From: Serilophus lunatus
Taxonomy: Eukaryota; Chordata; Aves; Passeriformes; Eurylaimidae
DNA: 64,000 bases
Direction: 5' to 3'
Assembly (NCBI GenBank): GCA_013399895.1
Contig: VXBA01005694.1
Span: forward strand, 558,147-622,146
Under the pieces are notes generated by a model. It did not search any database and was not told the DNA's origin. It was given only the letters and a program-made list of their open reading frames with translations. This document shows, in pieces, positions 24,929 through 35,334 of this stretch. Each line of letters opens with the position of its first letter. Positions within the stretch are counted from its first letter, which is position 1. Position numbers and translations under genes: made by a program.

Positions 24929-25352
24929 NNNNNNNNNNNNNNNNNNNNNNNNNNNNNNNNNNNNNNNNNNNNNNNNNNNNNNNNNNNNNNNNNNNNNNNN
25001 NNNNNNNNNNNNNNNNNNNNNNNNNNNNNNNNNNNNNNNNNNNNNNNNNNNNNNNNNNNNNNNNNNNNNNNNNNNNNNNNNNNNNNNNNNNNNNNNNNNN
25101 NNNNNNNNNNNNNNNNNNNNNNNNNNNNNNNNNNNNNNNNNNNNNNNNNNNNNNNNNNNNNNNNNNNNNNNNNNNNNNNNNNNNNNNNNNNNNNNNNNNN
25201 NNNNNNNNNNNNNNNNNNNNNNNNNNNNNNNNNNNNNNNNNNNNNNNNNNNNNNNNNNNNNNNNNNNNNNNNNNNNNNNNNNNNNNNNNNNNNNNNNNNN
25301 NNNNNNNNNNNNNNNNNNNNNNNNNNNNNNNNNNNNNNNNNNNNNNNNNNNN
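24929..25352. other. Assembly gap (424 N)
   Basis: A run of N inside the CR1 reverse transcriptase. The length is not a round number, so it is probably an estimated gap. The equivalent part of the CR1 copy at 287-1530 spans about 620 bases (roughly 487-1107). Confidence 0.99.
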
Positions 25353-26689
25353 GGCCATCCAGCCAATTCTTAACCCAGGACAGAGTAAACCTGTCTAAGC
25401 CACAATCCATCAGTTTCACCAGGAGTTTGTTATGGGAAACAGTATCAAAGGCTTTACTAAAATCAGGATACACTACATCCACAGGTTTCCCCTCATCGAT
25501 CAGATGAGTCACCTGGTCATAAATGGAGACTAGGTTAGTTAAACAGGATCTTCCCCTTCTGAATCCATGCTGGCTACATCTGATCCCCTTATTTTCCTGT
25601 AGATGCAGCATAATTTCCCTTAAAATGATACGCTCCATAATTTTCCCTGGTACCGAGGTCAGGCTGACAGGTCTGTAATTCTCCGGATCCTCCTTCTTGC
25701 CCTTCTTATAGATAGGTGCCACATTGGCCAACTTCCAATCATCTGGAACCTCTCCAGTAAGCCAAGACTGTTGAACGATGATGGAAAGAGGCATAGCAAG
25801 CACATCTGCCATCTTCTGTTTTTCAGTTTTCTCCTCCTTCTGTACTACAAGCTATTTTGTGAAATCTGATCTAAAACAGAGCAACATGGGACAGCTTAAA
25901 AGACTTGTATAAAAACAAGGAAGCAGGCAAAATTTCTCAAACCTGGATTTAACAAACTCTTTTGGTTCTGAACTCTAAGCGCTTTACTTCATATTACTGT
26001 AGCTCTATCACTTACTACAGGTATAAATAGAAAACCACCACAATTGAAACTAAATTACCATTTTTTGTGAAATGTCTTTGCTTGAAGGGACTTGTATTTC
26101 ATCCAATTAACAGAAAGTGCTCCATCAAGAACTAATACATAATTTTCCAATTTTAAGATAGTGACTCAAAGCCATCATTTTTAAGTTAACATCACTAAAA
26201 AGCATGACTTCCTTGCAGGGTAGGATTGTCTAATGTAAGAATATGTGAGTATCTAGTACTTTATTGCATGTAAATTGTATTCTCTTGAAATTTGTGAAAT
26301 TAGAAAGCTCTGTGATAGTACTATAAAAGCCTTTGCGGTTTTTCAACAATATTTTGACACACTCATCTTGCCAATGCTGGCAGAGAAGTGGTAGGTTATA
26401 CATGCACCATCATATTTGTCAGACTGAGGACCTTGTTCTCTAATTTAGTGATGATATCTGTATACAGTTGCTATTATATCCTGCTTTATGGCACAAATAA
26501 AATGCTAAATGTATTATCTGCCTTTGGTCACTACAGACTTTCCATTTCAATTTTATAAATTAGTACATATGAAGTATTTTTTTAAAAAAATTTGCTCTGT
26601 GAAGTGGTTTCTTCCATTCCTGAAGTAGTGCTTACATACAATTTCACAAAATCATCATTATTGTTACGAGACTGGCTCTTCAGTTCTAA

Positions 26690-26855
26690 TGTTTCAAGCT
26701 TTGGAAATGGTCTTTTTGTCTTTAGCAGAGAAGGAAGGCAAATCTGTCATGTTTTTTGTTAGAATTGCAGTTAAATTACAGGAGATGGTAGAATTGAATT
26801 ATTGTCACATCAGATCAAATCCAACCATCTTTGGAGATTAGTAGTCAATCGTTAA
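26690..26855 (+). repeat. Unclassified direct repeat, copy A
   Basis: About 166 bp that align over their whole length with 27538-27705. Shared landmarks are TGTTTCAAG, CTTTTTG, AATCTGTCAT, AATTGCAGTTAAAT and CAACCATCTTTGGA, in the same order and spacing. Identity is roughly 70-75% by eye. It is not CR1 or MIR as far as I can tell. Confidence 0.7.
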
Positions 26856-27537
26856 AGAAATTATTTTCCAGATCAACAAGGATAATTTCAAATAGAATTC
26901 AAAAGCCTTCCTTCTGGCTGTTTGTCTCACTTAAACTGAACCTGTCCTGTGAGCTGCAGGATATTACTTGTTTAAAGTCTTATATTTTCATGATAACTAT
27001 GATTTTCCCCTTTTGTATTTAACTGCCATTTTCTGTTATCAGTGAAGAAATAAACAACGTGGCTTAGAAGACTGTGCAGCAATTTTGTATACACATAATT
27101 TGCTTGGTTTTCCCTTGAAACCATTTAGCTTTTAAGAACTCTCCAAGCAGTTCTAAGAATCCTCTGTTCATATGCAAAATGAACATCTAATCTTACAGTA
27201 GTTTTTAAGTATCATTTTCCAGAGATCATTCACAAAGAGGGAGGTTTCCACTGAAATGAACAGTGTTTTCAGCAGCTCCGTCATGCTAACTATTTCTGAA
27301 TGGCGCAGTAGCAATTTCAAAGTGCAGTGCTATATTTTAATAGCCAATTGAGATGGCTATAAAAGTCTAGCACTGTGCATTAAGATCATTACTAAATTGC
27401 TTCAGCAATACTTACTGATGAGGCGGCTTCAGCAGAACACGCTTCATCTTAATGAACTGTGGCTGTAGTAAAACAAAGGCAGCAGCACAGGCAAAGAAAT
27501 GTGCAGGTAGGCTTGGATGCAAACAAGGTGGAGATTT

Positions 27538-27705
27538 TGTTTCAAGAAAAATAAGCTTTGACGGGTTACTTTTTGCTTTTACTGGAGAAAGCAATCTGTC
27601 ATCTTGTTTGTTACAATTGCAGTTAAATGGCAGAAAATGGTGCTATGAAATTGTTGTCATGTCAGACCTAATTCAACCATCTTTGGAACTGAGTAGATCA
27701 TTGAC
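27538..27705 (+). repeat. Unclassified direct repeat, copy B
   Basis: Second copy of the element at 26690-26855, same orientation, about 850 bp downstream. The 107-codon open frame at 27452-27775 crosses it and is most likely fortuitous. Confidence 0.7.
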
Positions 27706-28420
27706 ATTTCAATTGACACAATCTTCTGTGCTTGTCCTTTCTGAATTAGGTAGGAATTATTATCCAGGTGCCTAGATAGTTTCATCAGTTCTGAGTAGCA
27801 ACAAGTTGGTGTGGTGCACTCATGTGACCTTGGTTTTTAGGATTCTATCGTAAGATGGTGATCCTTTTACTCTGGCCAAAGTTACTTCTTTGGCTTTTGC
27901 TGATAATCAAGAGCTGTTTGCATGACTTACTAGTGATTCCCCCCATACTCTTCTTGTCACCTTGGTGGGTTTAACTCTGTAACTTTTCTCTGGAAATTTG
28001 AGAAGCGGAAAATGTTGCATTTATTTTTCTTCACTTCCTTTAATCATACAGAAAAAAAAGGGCTTTTAATTTCTGTGCTTAGCTGATGGATAAGTAATGG
28101 ATGCATCTGCAGCTTTGGCTCATATGGCATCCTTCTGGGTGACAATAAAGCAGACCATTTAAAAATTCTATATTTGATTTATCCTGTCCTTGTGGAAATG
28201 CTTCAAAGGAACTTGCTTGCTTAATGGATTTCCCAGTTACATAATGATCACCAGAGCACTGCTGAAAAGCTTCTTGGAACATCTTTTGTCTTGGACTTTT
28301 ATGGAAAACTGTAATGTATTTGCTTTGGGATTCTATTTGACACTGCTTCCTTTTTCTCTATGTAATTTTTAAAAGTCCCAAGGACTTGTCTCCACACTAA
28401 GTGCTGCTGCTTTTTTTTTA

Positions 28421-28435
28421 TGTTGTTGTTGTTGT
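28421..28435. repeat. (TGT)5 microsatellite
   Basis: Five perfect TGT units. Confidence 0.85.
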
Positions 28436-29302
28436 ATGATGTGTTAGGATCTTGGCCAACTTCTTTTACAGTCCTCAGGTTTTCTCCTGACTAAATGTAA
28501 TACAGCAAGTCTCATGATTTTGTCATTAAAGCATGCCTTTATACTCCTTTATTTCTTTGGATTGTAGACTTCTTGGTCAGAGAAGTGTTACTATTTCCCT
28601 CTTCATTCTAGAGTGCTCTGTAAGATTTTAAAGGGGAGTTAGAGACAATCCCTTTCATTATGTTTCCCATTGAAGTTTTCATCAGGTCAGCATAAGAGAG
28701 GGAGGAGAAGCAGCAGACATTGTAGCAGGGTGTTATTTGTCTCATCAGTATTTCCAGATACACAGTAAATCAAGAGATGAAGAAGGACAACGGCACCATT
28801 TTCTGAACTACTGGGCTGAGTGTGGAAAGAAGTCTTTCTATAGACGAGGGCCTTTTTTCTGTTTCCTATTTTCTTTGTGGAGCAGTGAGAATTTCCTAGG
28901 GAGTGGCAGTTGTATTGGCCTTTTTTCCTCTATTTGATCCCTGTTTTAAATGCCTCAGGTAAATTTTAAAGAATTATTGTGCTTGATCTTTCATCACTTT
29001 AATAAATAAACAGGTATATGACAGCTGTTGCAGGAGCCAGATTTGACATCCTGATGCAACAGAAGATATGTTAAGTCTTTAGTCTTCTGTGTGGAATGCA
29101 TCCATTGATGCAACATCTGTCATTTGCACCTGAGTAGACTGAAAGTCTCTATGTTTCCTTCTTTGGAGAGCTTCATCCTTTTTTGAATATGAAGCCAAAT
29201 GTGCAAATTAGTTAGGTGAAACTACAGAGCAATGGTTTTATCCTTTATTGTTCAGTTAATTACCTATGTAGCAAGTTCTGTCTTCTTGATTCTTCCCCTC
29301 CA

Positions 29303-29600
29303 CAGGAAGTTGTAACTACAATCAGGTCTCACCTCAGCCTCTTCTCCAGACTGAGCAGACCAAGTGCCCACAGTCGCTTTTCATACGGCTTCCCCTTAAT
29401 ATCTTTCTTATATTGTGATGCCCCAAACTGCCACTATATTCAAGGTGAGGCCGCACCAGTGCAGAGCAGAGCAGGACAATCCCCTACCTTGATGGCCTGG
29501 TGATGCTTTGCCTGATGCTCCCCAGGACACAGTTGCAAGGTGCAACTGTGCAACTCCTGGCTGCAAGGTGCTTTCAGCAGACATAGCCACATAATCTGCT
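29303..29600 (-). mobile_element. CR1 LINE internal fragment
   Basis: Antisense CR1. It contains CTCACCTCAGCCTCTTCTCC and AGACTGAGCAGACCAAGTGC (end of the ORF2 region), then a block with GGTGAGGCCGCACCAGTGCA and GAGCAGAGCAGGACAATC. This pattern belongs to the internal part of CR1 subfamilies with sequence between these blocks. Truncated at both ends. Confidence 0.8.
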
Positions 29601-29805
29601 AAACAGTGTTAACAGAAAACTGTTGGGAAAAGAACCATGTGAAAGAATATCTAGAACTTTGTTATCTGTAACATCTTGTCTCTTATGCATCCTGCTGTGA
29701 TAAAAACCTTCAAATACTATACTGGGTTTTATTAGTTAGGGTATAGTTTATAAGGCACAGGAGCAATACTTACATCCTTCAGAAGTAAAGCTTCAAGCTT
29801 TTCAC

Positions 29806-29890
29806 TTCAAGAAAGGTGTATGGCAGTTGGAGGCACTCCAGGGGAAAGCAGTAAAAATCATCAGAGATTTAGAAAGCCTGTCCTACCATG
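29806..29890 (+). mobile_element. Old CR1-like coding fragment
   Basis: The plus strand reads LEALQGKAVKIIRDLE followed by SLSYHE. This matches the CR1 ORF2 region that ends in the R-A-T-K, I/L-x-x-L-E, Y-E-E block. Short and degraded, sense orientation. Confidence 0.45.
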
Positions 29891-30893
29891 AATAAATGGG
29901 TGATCTGAAATAATTTATCTGAAATACCAACGACTAAGTGGAGGTGAATGGAGTGTGGCAGGGAGAGAGCATTTTATGGGCACCTGACAGCAATCTTCTT
30001 GCCTTGCAGCCCATCTTTGAAAATTGAGTTTGTTCTGTGTGTTCCCCAGAGAGGGTGAAACAAAATTTCTAGACAAATAATAACCAAGAGTTGTACTGGA
30101 TTTAGGAGAAGTGAGGATTGTGACATGATACATTGCCAGGCAAGGCATCAGGTCTGTTAGCATGGGAAATATCCAGGTGTGCCAGACAGCCATTTGTTAG
30201 GCATGATGCAGCTATAGTTTTGTCTCAGGTTGAGAAGACAAATGATCCATTGAGTTTCTTCCGGTCCCAAGAGTCAGTGACCACAACATAATTTTCTCAT
30301 TTCACTGCAGTATGAAAACAAACAGTAGGCACAGGGCTATTTAAATTCTGAACCTGTATAAAGATGTTGTCTTCCAGACAAAAAACACTAAACATTTTCT
30401 TTTCCTGTCCTCAACAGTAATTGAATATTTTTCACTTCTGTCTTTTTTGCTTTAGTTGTGACTAGGAGGGATACAAAATTTTGGAAAAGAATCTTCTGTG
30501 CGTGTGAAAATATTATTGAATATTAGAATAATCTAAAGTCTCAATCTGCATTTCTGTGTCTTTTCAGGTTTTCTTTTGCTCAAGCCAGGGTCATGTTCCT
30601 TAGGAGCAATTTGATCAGATGATGGCTGGTTCTTCACCAAAGGGTGATATCATATGTTAATACCCCTCCTAGCTAGAACCCCTCAAGGGACTAATAACAG
30701 GGTCTTGTGTTATGTTATATCTCACTGAGAGCCCTGATAAAAAATATCAGGGAAACTTTTGCACAAAGAAAATCTGTAGTGTAACTCAGGCTTGAGCAAT
30801 CACATTTAAGTGTTATATTCTGAGTTTCAGTTCTGCTAAGCACATACTAGGGTGCAATTCCCTTAACAAATATTTGGCATAATTTCTGAGAAG

Positions 30894-31215
30894 TCATAGA
30901 ATCATAGAATGAAGGAGTGTTTTGGGTTGGAAGGGAGTTTTAAAGGTCATCTAGTCCCAACCCTCTGTTGCAATGAGCAAGGACATGTTTGACTAGATCA
31001 GGTTGTTCTGAGCCATACATCTTGATCTTGAATGTTTCCAGGGGTGAGGCATCTACCACCTTTTTGTAGCATGTGTTAGTGTTTCACTACACACATCATA
31101 AAGAATTTCTTCCTTTTATTTAGTTTAAATCTACCTTCTTTTAGTTTAAAACTGTTATGCCTTGTTGCTTCAGGCCTTACTAAAAAGTGTGTCCTCATCT
31201 TTCTTAGAAAGGTAA
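30894..31215 (-). mobile_element. CR1 LINE 3' end with two terminal octamers
   Basis: Antisense CR1 tail. It starts with two CATAGAAT octamers (the reverse complement of the CR1 ATTCTATG terminal repeat), then TTGGAAGGGAGTTTTAAAGG and CCAACCCTCTGTTGCAATGA. The C-terminal ORF2 remnant follows to about 31215. Confidence 0.92.
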
Positions 31216-33644
31216 AGTGTTGGATTTTAGCAATTATATTCTGTATAGGGTGCTTCTCACTGGCTTATAAAACATTTTTTCTTTCAATTTATTTCCTAGA
31301 GTGTTGCCTGACAGCATCATCAGTAAACTGAACAAAGGGAGTAAACTACAGTTTCAGGGAGACAAAAAGAGTCAAAGGAAAGAGCAATGACTCATGGATC
31401 CATTTTCAGAGCATCTTTGCCTTATTTCTTCTGTTCAATAAGCACCATCTCTTTTCTTTCTCTGTATCATTTATATACCTGTAGTCTTTTAATATCAGGG
31501 CTCTGTAAATTGCCTTACATAAAAAAGCAAAATTACTTGTACATTCATGTCTTGATTTCTCTTTGTTTTTTAAGAAGGAAATAACTGAATGGGTGACAAT
31601 TTACTTATGGACTGATTGCAAATATATAAGAGGCTACAAGATGAACTTTGATTTCATTTTGTGTTTTCAAGCTTCAACATAATTGGCAGAGAGCTTTTCA
31701 ATAAAGTATTTCTGTTCAGCTTTGTAACAGGGATAAGAAGATAAATGCTAAATTCCCCTGTCAGATAGAGGACAAACAAAGAAAACTGATGAGCCTGTCC
31801 CTGACATATATGTTTGTTGAACAGATCTCAAACTGACTGACTGCTCCTTCTGTCTCCATTTTATTGGTGACAAATTAATAAATATTTGTCTAGAACAGCC
31901 ATTCAAATTAGAAAGCAGTGAATACAGTTAAAGATATATCACCTAATGTTATACAAAGAAATTAGCATTTTATTCCTGATTTGGAATAGTTTTCTCCTGT
32001 ATCAAGTCTGTAGATTTCAAAAATTAATCCCTATTAGAGAAAATGGCAGGGAAAACACAGCTTAGCATAGTACAAGCACTTTAAAAAATTAACATGTAGT
32101 CAAAAAGTAATAACTGCATTAAGGCATATCTTGGTGTGCACATCTACAAGAAAAAAGGCTTTTCACTTGCATTATTAGGAGTTGAAATAACTTGTGTTAC
32201 CATCAGTAATTGCAGTAATTTGTGCAGAAAATCATGTAGGTACTATTTGTTAATGACTGGCAAACTATGATTGACTGTCAGCATAAGTTTGGTTCCTACA
32301 CCTGAAACAGCTGGTGTACTTTGTGCTTGGAAAATGAACCGTGTTTCAGGACTTGAACCCAAGTTAATATATATTGTAGGACCTATGGCCGACTCTTTGG
32401 ATCTCCTTACTGCAGTCATTCAAGCTTTCTAGAACTACCTACCTATCTCTTGTCACTGCAGGGAGCTGTGGCCTCTTATTTTTTTTAATTTGCCCAAAAG
32501 TTGTGTGTCTGAATTTATGTAGCATCAGGAATTAAATAACGTCAAAGTGAAATTTAAGTGTGTAAACAGTGAGTGAAAGAGAAAAAGAAACCATCTGCAA
32601 GATTTTGTCAAATTGTTTGGTGAAGACAGGAGATAGTCCAGGAAAGGGAATCTGCCGTGTTGATCCCATCTCCAGATGCTTCTCCTCATAGTGAAAACAT
32701 TAGACAGCTGGTTGATTATTTATTATGTATTAATGAAAAATGCCATTTTTAACAGGAGATGCAGTTAAAATAAGTATGTAATAAGTACATAAGAGCATAT
32801 TTATGGTAATGAGGCTAACTGACTTAAAAATTTTAACAGTAGAGAAAATTTCCCTCTGCTTTCAAACTCCATGCGTAACTGTGCTCTAGATTAGATATTC
32901 ATAGACACCATAGTGGTTTAATACAACATTCTGAAGCCTCCTGCTTCTCTTGGAAGGTCGAGTTAAAGACTTGCTATTTGATTCTCTAGCCAAGAAAGGT
33001 TCATAGAAGAAGTTTATATTCCAGAGCAAAAATGGCAGAAATATTGTTAGCTTCTCTTTCTCTCTCCTGAGCTTAGGAGGGCAGTCTTATTTTTCATTTT
33101 CCTACAAGTAGGACTAAAGGCATATTTTTATTGACATTTTTTTAGGTTCATTACTAGCTTAAACAGACATTTCTGTTCTGCTCACTTCAGGTACTTGCTT
33201 CTGTCCCTGCACCTTTCCTTCCTGCCACATCCTGCAGAGCAGCAGTGGTAAAAACCTTGCACTGCTCTTCATAGAGTCACAGTTCTGTAATAAAGTGCCA
33301 TGTCTAAAACCATGCTGCCAGCAAAGGGGACATGTAAACCTGACACCATCTCATCTGCTGACCCTTTCTGCTCCCAAGTCTGTAGATGCTGGTCAATGTA
33401 CGCCTGGTCTGTGAATCAGATTAATTTGATTTTATCTTCATGCCATTTTCAATTTGACGTTCGGATAGAAAATTTTTGTGGGTAATACAAGGCAGGCAGT
33501 GGGAAAATGTGGCCAAAAGCAGGGAGCAGATTAGAGTTGTCTCTTTTGGCAGTACTGAGATTTTAGGTCAGCATATGAAAATCTTAAAAATGAATAGTGG
33601 AACCTCCTCACCTGGCATTCTGCTGCTTATTAGGACAACTGGCT

Positions 33645-33800
33645 GCTTAGAACCATGGAATGGTTTGGGCTGGATGGGACCCTAAAGATTATCTAGTTCC
33701 AACCTCCCTGACAAAATCAGGGATACTTTCCTTAGGCCAGGTTCCTCAAAGCCCCATCCAGCCTGACCTTGAACTCTTTCCTGGGAAGTCTTTTTCACAT
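33645..33800 (-). mobile_element. CR1 LINE 3' end
   Basis: Antisense CR1 tail: GAACCATGGAATGGTTTGG, GGGACCCTAAAGATTATC, TTCCAACCTCCCTGAC, CCTCAAAGCCCCATCCAGCC and TGACCTTGAACTCTTTCC. 5'-truncated. Confidence 0.9.
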
Positions 33801-33865
33801 GTAGTCGTGTATAGTCCAGTTGACTTTTACCCAAGTAAATAAAAGAGCGGGGGTGAGGATGGGCT

Positions 33866-33975
33866 TAAAAAAAAAAACCAACACACAAACAAGACAAAGA
33901 AAGGGAAGAAAAAAAAACAAAATCAAAAACCTTTTGCTAAGAAAAATGCTGGTAATGCAGAAAAAAAAATAGAAC
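33866..33975. repeat. A-rich low-complexity tract
   Basis: About 110 bp of A-rich sequence with short C and G interruptions, just downstream of a CR1 tail. The antisense open frame here is composition-driven. Confidence 0.85.
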
Positions 33976-35317
33976 AAGAAAAAAAGGTAGTCCTTAGCAG
34001 TCTATTCATGTGACGGTTACCCATACAGTCCACTTCTGTTGTATTTAATATTATTCCCTGCAAGTTATAAATGATCCTGTCATACAGGCAGCCAGCCAGA
34101 TGATGTCTACCCTAATCAAAAATTCTAGGTTTTAGTCCCTCTGGATCTGAGGACTATTTGTCCTTGTGGGTGCACCAAAAATTTGCAAAAATCTTCCGGC
34201 ATGAAAAGGAAGTCACCATGCATTCACAGCTTCAGTCATTAGCATATGCAAACCTGGCATGAAAATTTTAGTAAAGGCATTTAAAAACATCAAATTATAC
34301 ATCATTAATCCTGGTCATAAGTGGCAGATCTTGGATTTTTCTGCTTCACAACACTAATCTTCACTTCTTTAAAAACCTAATTTGACTGGTTTTAATGGGA
34401 AATGTTTAAACTTTATGTATCATGTGGCTTTATGTAAAAGAATGAAACTGCTTGCTATAATTCTTGGAGTGTCAGTAATGAAATAATTTTCTCTTTCTTG
34501 CACTTACACTAGCAAAGTTGTGGCAATGTGATTTAATATGATTTTCAGTGAGCTTGAATCCTCATTAGTGCTTTGAAAGTCAGATTATTGTGAATAATTA
34601 AGCAAATTCCCTAATGTTTTCAAATCAGATTTTAAAGTATTCGTGAGAATTCCTGTAGTGCAATTAGGCTACTGCTCATTATCTCTGCTTTCTGGTTAAT
34701 TTATTCCTAATTAATTTGAATTAATGTAAAAATATAGAATAAACACAACTTCTAATGAGACTCTAAGTGTATTTTCCTAACTTGTTGTTTCCTTTCTTTT
34801 TTACTAGATCTGAAGGGAATGTGTCTTTAGGGATAAATATATGCAGGGGAAAAAATCATGATGAGAAAAACATTTAACTGCACAACAATAGAAAAGGAGG
34901 GATTGTTTTCATTTGCTTGTTAGAGAATTTTTTAATAATTCCTAAAACTAGCAGTGTAATTTAACAAGATGTGTTTTCAAGGCTTTAATAAAGATTACAG
35001 AAAGATTAGCTTTACTATTATGATAATGTAAACGGGTGCTTTATCTGCTGTATCTACAGCATGATTGTTTTTAAACATGCACTCATTGCCTTGCAGCTAT
35101 ATTAACATTTGCGTCATAATCTCGCTTTCTCATCATTTCCTTTCTGGAAACTGGCTGGAACTGTAAACAATTTTTTTTAAACCAAGGAGTGTGACCCTGT
35201 GTCCTGAGAACAGACTCCTCTGTTTCATGTTGTAACCCAGTAAATTTGGCTGCAGTGTTTGATTTTGATGCCCAAAAAATGCCAAAAGAGTTGAAGTTTG
35301 CTGCTTATTTCAGAAAG

Positions 35318-35334
35318 AAAAAAAAAAAAAAAAA
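35318..35334. repeat. A17 homopolymer
   Basis: Run of 17 A following CAGAAAG. Confidence 0.9.

Larger units (their letters stand above)
24478..25815 (-). mobile_element. CR1 LINE, 5'-truncated, ORF2 open on both sides of a gap
   Basis: An antisense CR1 with the best-preserved coding sequence in the window. On the minus strand, 25812 down to 25353 reads the fingers and palm of the reverse transcriptase: WLTGEVPDDWKLANVAPIYK, ENYRPVSLTSVPGKIMERII and PDFSKAFDTVSHNKL, whose aspartate is the first catalytic one. After 424 unknown bases, 24928 down to 24595 reads EHKPYEEWLRKLGLFSLEKR, SDRTRGHSL, GRFRLDI and HWNGLPREVVESPSLDVF. The second catalytic block (FADD in CR1) falls in the gap. No stop is seen in the sequenced parts. 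One palm residue is proline where leucine is usual (VYPDF). The endonuclease part is missing, so the copy is dead on arrival, as most CR1s are. The 3' UTR runs from 24594 to about 24478. Confidence 0.95.

Noticed and set aside
24595..25812. 405-codon open frame taken as an intact gene
   Set aside because: It is a 5'-truncated CR1 ORF2 starting at an internal methionine, and 424 of its bases are unknown.
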